Both the position numbers and the translations under genes were made by a program. A DNA stretch of 64,000 bases from Streptomyces coeruleorubidus. Its GTDB lineage: Bacteria; Actinomycetota; Actinomycetes; Streptomycetales; Streptomycetaceae. Shown piece by piece: positions 53,551 through 63,506 of the stretch (position 1 is its first letter; every line of letters begins with the position of its first letter). Location: contig NZ_CP118527.1 of the NCBI RefSeq assembly GCF_028885415.1, forward strand, positions 2,170,001 to 2,234,000. Reading direction: 5' to 3'. The notes beneath the pieces were generated by a model. It did not search any database. It saw only the letters and a program-made list of their open reading frames with translations, and was not told the origin of the DNA.

Positions 53551-54678
53551 TCACATGAGAGGTGTCAGGAAGCGCCGCAGCGCCTCCTCGTAGGTCTGCG
53601 GGTCGGCGTTCCACATCGCTCCGTGGGGCGCGTTGCCGACGGTGCGGAGGGCGACCATGTCGGGGCGGGCGTCGGCGAGCCGGCGGGAGAGCTGCCAGGG
53701 GGCCACCGTGTCGTCCGGTCCGTGGAAGACGAGCGCCGGGGTCCGGAGGCCCTCGGAGGGTGCCGTGCCCGGGACGCGGTCGCCGTACATGCCGGTGCGG
53801 CCCTGTGCGGCGCGGACCGCCAGGGGCAGCAGCGCGCCCGGGGTGCGGCGGGCCGCGGCGAGGGCGCGCAGGGTGGTCTCCCAGCTGAGCACCGGGGAGT
53901 CCAGGACGAGCCCGGCGACGCGGTCGCGCAGCCCCGAGTGCGCGGCGGCGCGCAGGGCCATGGTGGCGCCGGTGGACCAGCCGTGCAGGACGACCTGCCG
54001 GGCGCCGTAGCGCACGGCGTAGCGGATCGCCGCGTCGAGGTCGCGCCACTCGGTCTCGCCGAGGTGGTTCAGGCCGTCGGGCGGGCGGGGTGCGCCCAGG
54101 TCGCCGCGGTAGGCGAGGGCGAGCACCGGGAAGCGGTTGCGGTGCAGGAACCCCATGACGTTCATGGCGAGTTCCCGGGTGGTGCCCAGGCCGTGCACGG
54201 CGATCACCCAGGTGTCCCGGGCACCGGGCACGAACCACGCGGGCAGGGCGCCGAGTTCGCCGGGGATGTCGATGTCGGCGTGTTCGAGGCCGAGGGCGGC
54301 GCTCGGGTCGCCGACGTACACGTTCGGGGTGAGCCAGACCCTGTCGCCGGGTTGGAGGGTGCCGTGCGTGACCCGCTCCAGGCGGCGTACGACGGTGTCG
54401 GCGGGGTGCGGGGTGTTGGCCAGGACGGGGCCGACGACCGCGTGGGAGCCGTTGCCGGACAGCCCGTAGCGGCCGGGCCGCAGGGCGGCCAGGTCCCGGG
54501 TGAGGCTGATCTGCCCCGCGGCGGTGCCGTGCACGGTGAGCCGGGGTTCGGTGGGCAGGGGCCGGCCGGGAGGCGCCTTGAGCGCGGCGTCACTGGCGAA
54601 CCGCCCGGCGGCCACGGCGGCGGCGCCGACTCCGATCACGGCGGTGACGGCAGCGGCCGTCGCTCTGACAGTGCGCAC
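53551..54678 (-). CDS. Membrane-anchored alpha/beta hydrolase
   Basis: 375 residues. An N-terminal hydrophobic segment (AAAVTAVIGVGAAAVAAGRFA) could be a signal anchor. The hydrolase part has WVIAVHGLGTTRELAMNVM (oxyanion hole HG), nucleophile elbow GWSTG, acid near VFHGPDD and His in NAPHGAMWN. Substrate unknown; carboxylesterase or thioesterase activity is possible. GTG start at 54676-54678. Next gene downstream on the same strand is more than 200 bases away. Confidence 0.82.
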   Translation of the reverse strand: MRTVRATAAAVTAVIGVGAAAVAAGRFASDAALKAPPGRPLPTEPRLTVHGTAAGQISLTRDLAALRPGRYGLSGNGSHAVVGPVLANTPHPADTVVRRLERVTHGTLQPGDRVWLTPNVYVGDPSAALGLEHADIDIPGELGALPAWFVPGARDTWVIAVHGLGTTRELAMNVMGFLHRNRFPVLALAYRGDLGAPRPPDGLNHLGETEWRDLDAAIRYAVRYGARQVVLHGWSTGATMALRAAAHSGLRDRVAGLVLDSPVLSWETTLRALAAARRTPGALLPLAVRAAQGRTGMYGDRVPGTAPSEGLRTPALVFHGPDDTVAPWQLSRRLADARPDMVALRTVGNAPHGAMWNADPQTYEEALRRFLTPLM

Positions 54679-54862
54679 GGCTCCAGTGTCCTGGCGGACC
54701 GGGCGAGCGACCAGTGGGAGGCAGCGGCGGGATTACGGGGCCGGGGTGGGGCAGGGACGAAGGTGGGGCGGGACGGGGGTGGGGCGGGGTGCGGATAGTC
54801 GGCCGGGAAGCCCCGGGTACATCTCGGCGCGTAGAGCATGCGAGCGCGCCCGGGGATCAGGC

Positions 54863-55070
54863 GGCTGTGCCTGGAGGGCGGGCGGGTGCGGGCGGGTGAC
54901 GGGGCATCGGGGGGCTGCGCCTAGAAGGCAGGCGGGCGCGGGCAGACGCCGGGACATCGGGGGGCTGCACCTGGCGGGCGGGCGGGCGCGGGCGGGCGCC
55001 GGGGCCGTGGCTGCGCCCGGAGGGCAGGGTGCCCGTGTCGGCGGCATGACGGCTGCGCCCGGAGGGGGGC
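54863..55070. repeat. Imperfect tandem array, period about 50 bp
   Basis: The motif GGCTGYGCC (GGCTGCACC in one copy) recurs at 54863, 54913, 54963, 55009 and 55051, spaced 50, 50, 46 and 42 bases, and each copy is followed by a G-rich stretch with GGGCGGGCGGG. Part of a gene-free region 54679-55411 in which I see no coding frame with a plausible start and no RNA gene. Confidence 0.7.
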
Positions 55071-55079
55071 GAGGATCTC

Positions 55080-55300
55080 CCGCACACCATGGGTCTTCGT
55101 ACTCACGGGGCGGCGGCGCGAGCCACGTGCGACGCGGCGGGCGCGCCCCGGGGTGACGCGAGAGTCAGCGGCGCCACCCCTGCCCCCGGAAGTAGGACGG
55201 CGGCACCCCGCACACCACGACCTTCGCACCCACAAGGCGGCGGCGCGAACAACGGGGCGTGCGCGGCACCCGGGAGGACGCGAGGGCCGGCGACGTCGAT
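55080..55300. repeat. Imperfect direct repeat of about 90 bp, two copies
   Basis: Copy 1 at about 55080-55175 (CCCGCACACCATGGGTCTTCG ... ACGGGGCGGCGGCGCGAGC ... GACGCGAGAG, shown in parts) and copy 2 at about 55207-55300 (CCCGCACACCACGACCTTCG ... AAGGCGGCGGCGCGAAC ... GACGCGAGGG). They are about 128 bases apart. Together with the preceding array they fill the 730-base gap; no function recognised. Confidence 0.65.
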
Positions 55301-55411
55301 GGTCGGCGGGTGGCCTCCCCGGCCGGTGGGGCGAGGCAGCCAGGACCGGCGAGTCAGGACCGGCGGTAGGGCCGGCCGCCCCGGCGGCACCGGGGCGTCC
55401 AGGGCGGAAGG

Positions 55412-56143
55412 TCAGCGGCGTTGGCCGTAGCCGCGCAGCTGTTCCTGCACCTCCGCCAACTGCTCCCCGGACAGCAGGCTCGGGGACAGGCCCGGTACCG
55501 ATGCGGCGGTCAGCCACAGGCGGCACATCCATTCCAGCTGGGCGGTGCGGTCGTAGGCCTGGTCCAGTGACGTGCCGTGGGTGATGGTGCCGTGGTTCTG
55601 GAGGAGGCAGCCGGAGCGGTCGGCGAGGGCGCGGAGCATGTTCTCGGCCAACTCGTCGGTGCCGTATGTGGCATACGGGGCAACCCGGACGGGTCCGCCC
55701 AGCGCGGCGGCCATGTAGTGGATCAGCGGCAGCTCGCTCACGAGCGTCGAGACGGCCGTCGCGTGCACGGCGTGGGTGTGGACGACGGCACGGGCGCCGG
55801 TCGTGCGGTAGACCGCGAGGTGCATGGGCAGCTCGCTGGTCGGGACGAGCGTGCCGAGGACCTGCCGGCCGTCGAGGCCGACGCCGGTCACGTCCTCCGG
55901 CCTCAGCCGGTCGTAGGGGACGCCCGACGGCGTGACCAGGACCGTGTCCCCGACGCGCACCGAGACGTTCCCGGACGTGCCGACGACGAGTCCGTCGGAG
56001 ACGGTCCGGCAGGCCGTCGTGACGAGTTCCTCCCAGGCGCTCGCCTCCTCGGGGCGCACACCCCTCCGCCGCGACTCCCCCACATCCTGTCCGCCACCCC
56101 GGACGTCCCCCGCGCCCCGCCCGTCGCCTCGCTGCTCAGCCAT
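55412..56143 (-). CDS. Class II aldolase/adducin family protein (fuculose-phosphate aldolase-like)
   Basis: 243 residues. Zinc-binding His pairs are in VVHTHAVHATAV and QNHGTITHG; VGTSGNVSVRVGD is the usual N-terminal phosphate-binding region. Such enzymes split sugar phosphates into dihydroxyacetone phosphate and an aldehyde; substrate unknown. The first 30 residues are Gly/Arg-rich, so a downstream start is possible. Terminates next to the repeat region. The 196-base gap to the divergent GH25 gene has no gene. Confidence 0.83.
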   Translation of the reverse strand: MAEQRGDGRGAGDVRGGGQDVGESRRRGVRPEEASAWEELVTTACRTVSDGLVVGTSGNVSVRVGDTVLVTPSGVPYDRLRPEDVTGVGLDGRQVLGTLVPTSELPMHLAVYRTTGARAVVHTHAVHATAVSTLVSELPLIHYMAAALGGPVRVAPYATYGTDELAENMLRALADRSGCLLQNHGTITHGTSLDQAYDRTAQLEWMCRLWLTAASVPGLSPSLLSGEQLAEVQEQLRGYGQRR

Positions 56144-56339
56144 GCGGCGATCCTGCCAGGCAGGCTCTCAACGCGCCGCCGGGCGGGGGCACTTTAGGCC
56201 GGAGTCCGAGCATCCGTAAGGGCACATACCGGCACATACACCGCACAGATCCCTCTTGGCCGGAGATCTTCGGGCATTCAACGATCTTCCAGTACTCTCT
56301 GGTGGATTTGCCGTGCACGTCGCCATTCCGGGGGGAAAC

Positions 56340-57092
56340 ATGGCCCGTGACCACACACCGTCCCGACACCGCGGCCGCCGGCTCGCCGCGTACGCGGCGG
56401 CACTCGCACTGGGAGGCATCGCCCTGGCCGAGGCTCCGGCCTCGGGGGCGAGCCGCCCGAAGGGACACGACGTCTCGTCGCACCAGAAGAACGTCGACTG
56501 GCAGAGCGCGAAGGCGAAGGGCGCCAGGTTCGTCTACGTCAAGGCGACCGAGTCCACCACCTACCGCAACCCCTACTTCGGCCAGCAGTACAACGGCTCG
56601 CGCAAGGCGGGTCTGATCCGCGGCGCCTACCACTTCGCACTGCCCAACAGGTCGTCGGGCCAGGCGCAGGCGGCGCACTTCGTGAGCAACGGCGGCGGCT
56701 GGACCGCGGACGGCTGGACGCTGCCGCCCGCGCTCGACATCGAATACAACCCGTACGACAAGAAGCGCAAGTGCTACGGCCTGAGCAAGGCGAGGATGGT
56801 CGGCTGGATCAAGTCGTTCAGCGACGAGGTCAAGCGGCTCACCGGCCGCCGCCCGGTGATCTACACGACCACCCACTGGTGGAACACGTGCACGGGCAAC
56901 AGCCGCGCCTTCGCCGCCGACCATCCGTTGTGGATCGCCCGCTACAACGCCGCGAGCGCGGGCACGCTGCCGGCCGGCTGGACCTCGTGGACGTTCTGGC
57001 AGTACGACAACGGCTCCGGAAGCCTGCCGGGTGACCAAAATCTCTTCAACGGGTCACTCGATCGACTGAAACGGTTCGCGCGCGGGGCCTAG
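56340..57092 (+). CDS. Secreted GH25 muramidase (lysozyme)
   Basis: 250 residues. Signal peptide (RHRGRRLAAYAAALALGGIALAEAPASG), then the GH25 fold: GHDVSSHQKNVDWQ, FVYVKATES, HFALPNRSSGQAQAAHF, LPPALDIEYNP (catalytic Asp/Glu) and SWTFWQYDNGSG (quoted in part). GH25 enzymes cut the glycan chain of peptidoglycan between MurNAc and GlcNAc; Streptomyces Cellosyl is of this type. ATG at 56340, with GGGGGA about 4 bases upstream. Secreted cell-wall hydrolase, monocistronic. Confidence 0.92.
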   Translation: MARDHTPSRHRGRRLAAYAAALALGGIALAEAPASGASRPKGHDVSSHQKNVDWQSAKAKGARFVYVKATESTTYRNPYFGQQYNGSRKAGLIRGAYHFALPNRSSGQAQAAHFVSNGGGWTADGWTLPPALDIEYNPYDKKRKCYGLSKARMVGWIKSFSDEVKRLTGRRPVIYTTTHWWNTCTGNSRAFAADHPLWIARYNAASAGTLPAGWTSWTFWQYDNGSGSLPGDQNLFNGSLDRLKRFARGA

Positions 57093-57097
57093 CCCTT

Positions 57098-57163
57098 GGG
57101 GGCGCGGGGAGCCTGGCAGCAGGGCGGAACGGCAACCCTCGATCGCGGACACCCCCGCGCCCC
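57098..57163 (+). terminator. Possible terminator of the GH25 gene (long loop)
   Basis: GGGGCGCGGGG (57099-57109) and CCCCGCGCCCC (57153-57163) can form an 11-bp stem over about 43 bases. Similar GC-rich elements occur elsewhere in the window. Weak because of the large loop. Confidence 0.35.
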
Positions 57164-57168
57164 TCCCA

Positions 57169-57201
57169 GTTCATCTTCCGTTCACTCAGGTTACCTACGT
57201 T
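57169..57201 (+). promoter_or_regulatory. PHO box (PhoP direct repeats) before the phosphate transporter gene
   Basis: Two 11-base direct-repeat units GTTCATCTTCC (57169-57179) and GTTCACTCAGG (57180-57190), plus a degenerate third (57191-57201), match the Streptomyces PhoP consensus GTTCACCxxxG. It sits about 37 bases before the start of the Pit transporter gene, so phosphate control by PhoR-PhoP is very likely. Confidence 0.8.
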
Positions 57202-57237
57202 CGTCCGGCCAACGACCTCGAACGATTGCCTGGGTAA

Positions 57238-58488
<1,251 letters not shown>

Positions 58489-58522
58489 CCCCGCCCACTC
58501 GGTTACAAGGAGAACCTCTGCC

Positions 58523-58744
58523 ATGAAGATCGACTGGGCGGCCCTCGGCTCCGTCTTCGGCGTCAGCCTCGTGGTCACCGTGGCCCTCGTGGGCCTGTTC
58601 ACCCTCGGCATCACCGGTCTGTCCCGCCGCGAGCGGGCGGTGGCCGCGGGCGGGTCCGCGGGGCTTGCCGTGACGGGCGCGTACGCGTGCTTCGCGGCGT
58701 GTGCGGCGGCCGTTGGGTACGGGATCTATCTGATCGTGGCCTGA
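58523..58744 (+). CDS. Small membrane protein downstream of the phosphate transporter
   Basis: 73 residues, two helices (WAALGSVFGVSLVVTVALVGLFTLGI and AVAAGGSAGLAVTGAYACFAACAAAVGYGIYLIVA, in pieces). ATG at 58523, with AAGGAGA about 9 bases upstream. Second gene of the phosphate operon; may assist the transporter, but no family is recognised. Confidence 0.75.
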   Translation: MKIDWAALGSVFGVSLVVTVALVGLFTLGITGLSRRERAVAAGGSAGLAVTGAYACFAACAAAVGYGIYLIVA

Positions 58745-58767
58745 TCGCCTGATCACGATCGCTTCTG

Positions 58768-58802
58768 CCGGGCGGTACGGGACTTCGTCCCGTACCGCCC
58801 GG
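58768..58802. terminator. Bidirectional terminator between the phosphate operon and the giant gene
   Basis: Perfect 16-bp arms CCGGGCGGTACGGGAC (58768-58783) and GTCCCGTACCGCCCGG (58787-58802) with a TTC loop. Serves the convergent phosphate operon and the protease-nSTAND gene. Confidence 0.9.
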
Positions 58803-58818
58803 TTGTCGTGTGCGGGGC

Positions 58819-61800
58819 TCAGGAGCACGGCGAGCCGGTGTCCGCGCCGGCGTCGGTGAGGATGCGCTGCTCCGCCGGAGTGTAGGGGGCGGACCAGTTG
58901 CGGCAGAGGGCTTTGATCCAGGCTTCGGGGGCCAGGGGGATGCGTACGACGTCGTTGGCCTGTTCCACGGTCATGTGGTCGGAGGTGAGACGGATGTCGG
59001 GGGCGGCGGCATAACCGGGGACGTCGACGTACGGCTCGTCCGTGTCTTCCGCTCGCCAGACTTTCAAGGGGCTCTCGTCGGTCACCAGCGTTCCGTCGTC
59101 GGCCAGGGACTTCACGGAGATCTCGCCGTCGCTCTCGACGGTCCGTCCCATGGGCTCACCATCGGCCACCTTCCGGCGGACGACCGTTCTGGCGTCGCTC
59201 GGCGTCGCGATAAGAGAGCCGTTGGGGCTGAAGGCCAGCAGCTCCTCCTCGTGTCCAGAGCCCATGGTGAAGTCTCCGATCCGCCGCTTCTCCCCCGTGT
59301 CGACGTTCCAGAGGAAGACCCTTCCGTCGCTGTCCGCAACAGCCACCTCCGTTCGCCCGGGGCGCACTCCGAAGCCCATGCAGCTCCCGTTGCCACACGG
59401 GCGGGCCGCGATGGCCCGCTCCTCTCCCGACTCGACGTCGAAGACGATCAGCCGCTCCGCCGTGAGCACCACTGCCTCGCTGCCGTACAGGGGAGCGGCG
59501 AACACGACCGGGCTGGAGAACTTCTCGGTGAACTCGGCGGCGCCCCGAGCCGCCTCGCGTACCGACAGCCGTTCGTGCCCGCTGCTCCAGAGGACGAGGC
59601 GGCGGCTGTCCGCGGTGAAGAACAAGTTCGGTTCGACCACCCCCGTTCCCGTCCACTCATCGAGCACGAGGGGTTTCGCTGCCATCTCCTGGCCCCGGCG
59701 CGCCAGGATCAGCCACGGTTGGGGCACTCCGCCCAGGGTCTCCGGGCTGTCCAGCCGGGCGCGGCGGACTCCGTCGGCGCTTCTCGCATACGTTTCATCG
59801 CTTCCCCAGCCGCCTGCCATGGAGGGGAGGGGGAAGCGACTGTCCTCGGTCGTCCGCAGAACCAGCAGATCCGATCCCTGGGGCCGGAGGATGTACGGAG
59901 TCCCTTCCTTCCTGGTGATGACGGCGGCGGGCTGTACCGCCGCCGTAGCGAGGAGCCCGGCCGGCGCGCGGTAGCGCCTACCTGTCAGCAGCTCAGTCGC
60001 CCAGACCACGGCGTTGCCGTCGGAACCGCCGTGGTCCAGCGCGTAGCGCCCGGTGCTGTCGACGCCTTCCTGCCTGAATATCGGAACGGTAGGTGGGATG
60101 GTGCCGGAACCTGTGAGGGACTCCAGCGCGTAGCGCCCGTGCTTCCGGTCGACCATGACGCCGGAGCCACGTCCGACGAGGCCTGCGACCTTCCGGAGCG
60201 TGCGGAGTTCCTTCCCACTCGCCAGCCTTCGGACGGTGGCGACACCGGGGCCCTCCTCCCCTCCTGCCGTCATGTAGACGGCGTCCGTGCCGTCTCCGAC
60301 CAGTGCGGCGTCCACCGGAGCCGCGCCGTGACGGGCCACGGTGACCGGCTGGCCCGTATCGCTCTGCCAGGCCTCGACCGACCAGTCGCGCCGGTCCGTC
60401 TCCTCCGTGCCGTCGCCGTAGGCGGCCAGCCTCAGCAGGCGCTCGCCGCCGTCCGAGAAGTCGAGCGCGGCCGTAGGAGGCAGGGGTTCGGCGTCCAGCG
60501 CCGGCCTGGTCCACAGATGTTCTCGCCGTGGCAGATCGTGGACCTGTACCGAGCCGTCGTCCCAGGCCACGGCCAGCAGCCGCCCGTCGTCGCTGAGTTC
60601 GGCCATGGACACGACGCCGTGCGGTCGTCCGGGCACCTTCCAGGATCGTGCCCTGCCCTCAGGGATCCCCGTCCACACCCGGACGAACGAGGTGTTCCCC
60701 CTCCCCGTGGACACGGTCACCACGGTCGAGCCGTCCGCGGTCGTGTCGAGGCTCTGGATCTGTTCGTCCCTCGGACCCGCGACTCCGGCGACCACGGACG
60801 AACCCCGCAAGTAGGCCTCCAGCAACGCCTGCCGGGCCTCCCTGCCCCGTGCGTTGTACCAGGCGGCCATGGCCATCCGTACGGACGCCACGGGGTGGGT
60901 CCCGGCGAGGCGGCCGGCCTCCTCCGCCAGCGTGCGCGACGCGATCGTCCGCCCCCGGGTCTCCAGCGCGTTCCCCCTGCGCCACGACTCCACCGCCAGT
61001 CCTCCCGCGAGCAGGGCCAGAACGACGAGTACGGAGGCCGCCAACCGCCACCGGTGCAGCGCTCGTTGCTGATGGCGGCGGCTCAGGTCGACGTAGGCAC
61101 GCTCGGACGGTGTGATGTCCTCCCCGTGCCTCGGGTCCGCCAACTGCTCCAGTGACGTCGCCAGCATCGTGCCGCGCAGGAGCGCGCCGGTCTCCTCCCC
61201 CGTGGCCTTCCAGTCGTCCATGGCCTGGCGGAGGCGTTCCTGCCACTGGCGGAAGTCGCGGGAGTCCTCCAGCCAGGCGCGCAGACGGGGCCAGGCGCGT
61301 ACCAGTTCCTCGTGGGCCAGGTCGACCAGCGGCTCGCCGTCCGGGCCGTGGGTGATGCGGACGAAGCGGGTGCGGGTGGCCAGGGCTTCCGCGACGGAGC
61401 GGATCTCCGACGGCAGATGGGTCAGGCGGGCCGGCTTGCGGGTGAAGCCGCCGCTGTCGTCCGGGCGGGCCAGTTGGACGAAGAGGCGGCGGACCGGGGC
61501 CTCGCCGTGTTCCGCGATGACCTCGCCGACGCGCTTCTCGGCGTGGGTGGACAGGGCACCGCTCACTCCGCCGAGGACCTCGTAGCCGGTGTGGGTCAGA
61601 CGTACGCCGCCCTGGAGGGACCAGAGTTCGGTGAGGGCGAACTCGACCATCGGCAGGTGGCCGGGCTCGTCCTGGGCGTCGTCGACGATGCGCTGGGCGA
61701 GGCCGGGGTCGAGGGTGAGGCCGGGTACGCGGGAGGCCGGACCCTCGACCGCGCGCAGCAGGCCCGCACGGCCCAGCGGTGCGACGACCTGGGCGCAGTC

Positions 61801-63072
61801 GCTGAGGACGTGGGCGGTGGCGGGTTCCGCGAGGTCGTCGAGGCAGGCGGAGCGCAGGGTCGCGAGGACGCGCAGCCGTTTGTCCTCGGCGGGGACCGAG
61901 GAGAGGGCGATCAGTAGGGCCAGCAGGGAACGGGCGGTGGCCGGTTCGCCGGCCACGATCTCCTCCAGCTGGTTGAGGAAGAAGACGTGGCCGCGTGGGC
62001 CGCAGTGGTGCAGCAGGCGCAGGCCGAGTGCGGGGGCCGCCCCGGTGTCGAGCAGGTCCGCGAGTTCCTGGGCGGTGCGCTCCTGGATGGCGACACCCTG
62101 GTCCGGTTCCAGCAGCGGCGCCAGTGCTCGCGCCAGGGTCAGTGCGGCGGGTGTGCCGGGCAGCGGGCGGATCTCCGAGACCGTGTGGCCGTCGGCGCGC
62201 AGGCGTGGGAGCGCCCCGGCACGCACGAGTGACGTCTTGCCGCTGCCGGACGGGCCGACCACCGGCACGACGACGTGCCGGTCCACCGCCTCCAGCAGTC
62301 GTTCCGTCTCCTTCTCCCGGCCGAAGAAGTGCTCGGCGTCCTCCTCCCGGAAGGCGTCGAGGCCTCGGTAGGGGCAGCGGCGCAGGCCCGGCTGGAGGTC
62401 CAGCAGCGTTGCCGCGGGGATCAGGTACGAGGTGGCCGCCGTACGGCCGCGGTCGGTCGCGACCGTCATGCCGATCACGGCACCGAGTTCCTCGTCCCAG
62501 ACGGGGGCTCCGCTGCACCCCGGGGAGATGTGGTGCGCGGTGCCGTCCGCCTCCATGGAGATCCAGCCCTGTCCGACGGCGCCGAGCAGCCGCCCGCCGA
62601 TCCAGGCGCCGTGTTCGGCCGAGGCCGGGAAGGCCAGGATGCGGAAGCGGTGCTCCCAGACGTCGCCGGCGCCTGCCAGGGGGACGGGAGGCGTGTCCGC
62701 GACGGCGGCGTGTTCGGGCAGCCGCAGCAGTGCGATGTCGCCCGTTCCGTCGGCGGCCAGCGGCAGCCAGGCCGACACCGAGGTCTCGAAGGCGGCGCTG
62801 CCCCGGTGGAGCGGGAACTCGACGGTCACGGGGCTCGTCGGCGGGGATTCGGCCCGTGCGTCGGTGCGCAGGGCCTGCGCGACGACATGGGCGCAGGTGG
62901 CCACCGTGCCGGGGGCGAGCAGGAATCCGGAGCCGACGGGAGCGCCGTCGGCGGACCGTACCCGGACCACCGCGGAGCCGAGCCCCTCCGGGCACCGTGC
63001 GCCGGTCACCTCGGCGGCCCCGGGCGGCGGCCGGTGACGTCCACCGGCACTCAACTGGGTGTCGTAGCGCAC
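58819..63072 (-). CDS. Trypsin-like protease / nSTAND ATPase / WD40 fusion protein
   Basis: 1417 residues. An S1 protease domain (about 25-240) has H62 (ATCAHVV), D112 (GDIALLRL) and S187 (GCSGAP), a complete triad. An nSTAND1-type ATPase follows: RGLDAFREEDAEHFFGREKE, P-loop GPSGSGKTSLVRAG at about 273. The Walker B region HVFFLNQLEEIV has Asn where Asp is normal (DQFEE), so ATP use may be altered. A helical region ends in one transmembrane helix (about 675-695, LAASVLVVLALLAGGLAVESW). The C-terminal 650 residues are WD40-type repeats. The GTG at 63070-63072 has AAGGACGGG 4 bases upstream. STAND proteins with sensor repeats and effector domains act in bacterial conflict or signalling; here the effector would be the protease. 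It stands alone. Confidence 0.88.
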   Translation of the reverse strand: MRYDTQLSAGGRHRPPPGAAEVTGARCPEGLGSAVVRVRSADGAPVGSGFLLAPGTVATCAHVVAQALRTDARAESPPTSPVTVEFPLHRGSAAFETSVSAWLPLAADGTGDIALLRLPEHAAVADTPPVPLAGAGDVWEHRFRILAFPASAEHGAWIGGRLLGAVGQGWISMEADGTAHHISPGCSGAPVWDEELGAVIGMTVATDRGRTAATSYLIPAATLLDLQPGLRRCPYRGLDAFREEDAEHFFGREKETERLLEAVDRHVVVPVVGPSGSGKTSLVRAGALPRLRADGHTVSEIRPLPGTPAALTLARALAPLLEPDQGVAIQERTAQELADLLDTGAAPALGLRLLHHCGPRGHVFFLNQLEEIVAGEPATARSLLALLIALSSVPAEDKRLRVLATLRSACLDDLAEPATAHVLSDCAQVVAPLGRAGLLRAVEGPASRVPGLTLDPGLAQRIVDDAQDEPGHLPMVEFALTELWSLQGGVRLTHTGYEVLGGVSGALSTHAEKRVGEVIAEHGEAPVRRLFVQLARPDDSGGFTRKPARLTHLPSEIRSVAEALATRTRFVRITHGPDGEPLVDLAHEELVRAWPRLRAWLEDSRDFRQWQERLRQAMDDWKATGEETGALLRGTMLATSLEQLADPRHGEDITPSERAYVDLSRRHQQRALHRWRLAASVLVVLALLAGGLAVESWRRGNALETRGRTIASRTLAEEAGRLAGTHPVASVRMAMAAWYNARGREARQALLEAYLRGSSVVAGVAGPRDEQIQSLDTTADGSTVVTVSTGRGNTSFVRVWTGIPEGRARSWKVPGRPHGVVSMAELSDDGRLLAVAWDDGSVQVHDLPRREHLWTRPALDAEPLPPTAALDFSDGGERLLRLAAYGDGTEETDRRDWSVEAWQSDTGQPVTVARHGAAPVDAALVGDGTDAVYMTAGGEEGPGVATVRRLASGKELRTLRKVAGLVGRGSGVMVDRKHGRYALESLTGSGTIPPTVPIFRQEGVDSTGRYALDHGGSDGNAVVWATELLTGRRYRAPAGLLATAAVQPAAVITRKEGTPYILRPQGSDLLVLRTTEDSRFPLPSMAGGWGSDETYARSADGVRRARLDSPETLGGVPQPWLILARRGQEMAAKPLVLDEWTGTGVVEPNLFFTADSRRLVLWSSGHERLSVREAARGAAEFTEKFSSPVVFAAPLYGSEAVVLTAERLIVFDVESGEERAIAARPCGNGSCMGFGVRPGRTEVAVADSDGRVFLWNVDTGEKRRIGDFTMGSGHEEELLAFSPNGSLIATPSDARTVVRRKVADGEPMGRTVESDGEISVKSLADDGTLVTDESPLKVWRAEDTDEPYVDVPGYAAAPDIRLTSDHMTVEQANDVVRIPLAPEAWIKALCRNWSAPYTPAEQRILTDAGADTGSPCS

Positions 63073-63269
63073 TGGTCCCGTCCTTTCCGCAGGCCTGCAT
63101 CCCGTGCGAGGTATTGGAGGGTGTGCGCCGGGCCCCCGCAAGCGGGTCGCCGGAACGTGCCCCGCACAGGGGAATTCGCCCCGACCCGTCCCACGGGCAC
63201 GGGGCTCCGTGCTAGCGGTGTGGGCTTCTCCACACTCTCCCCTCGCAGGTCAACGGCAAGTTGACGGCT

Positions 63270-63405
63270 GTTCCCGGCCGTGGTGGACTGCCGGGGCCAG
63301 TACGGCGGCAGGAGAGGAAGCCGGTGGAAGTCCGGCGCGGTCCCGCCACTGTCACCGGGGTAGCGATCCCCGGGAGCCAGGAACTCTCACCGCCGGTCCA
63401 GTCGA
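63270..63405 (+). ncRNA. Cobalamin (B12) riboswitch
   Basis: Conserved core is readable: GAGAGGAAGCCGGTGGAAGT (63312-63331), CCGGCGCGGTCCCGCCACTG with the B12 box GCCACTG at 63345-63351, then CCGGGAGCCAGGAACTC (63370-63386). Position upstream of a cobD gene fits B12-repressed cobalamin synthesis. Exact ends are approximate. The 434-base gap 63073-63506 otherwise holds only promoter sequence and the leader ORF described next. Confidence 0.88.
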
Positions 63406-63442
63406 ACCAGGGCGCGGACACCCTGAGTGAGGACATATCGCC

Positions 63443-63502
63443 ATGCGCGGCTGCCGAACTAGGTTCAGTACCCCACCCCTGCCCGCCCCTGTGGGCGGCT
63501 GA
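63443..63502 (+). CDS. 19-codon leader ORF between riboswitch and cobD
   Basis: ATG at 63443, preceded by GAGTGAGGAC about 9 bases upstream, encodes MRGCRTRFSTPPLPAPVGG and stops with TGA 4 bases before the cobD ATG. It is in a different frame from cobD. Good ribosome-binding site and tight spacing suggest translation of the short ORF and re-initiation at cobD, which has no clear site of its own. A weak hairpin (63481-63496) overlaps its end. Peptide function, if any, unknown. Confidence 0.45.
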   Translation: MRGCRTRFSTPPLPAPVGG

Positions 63503-63506
63503 GCCC

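Noticed and set aside
56144..56339. c-di-AMP riboswitch before the GH25 gene
   Set aside because: Same reasoning; the gap has no recognisable riboswitch core.
58810..61155. 781-codon open frame on the + strand opposite the protease-nSTAND gene
   Set aside because: Antisense shadow; GC-rich sequence leaves stop codons rare. No motifs, while the minus-strand protein has a full protease triad, P-loop and repeats.
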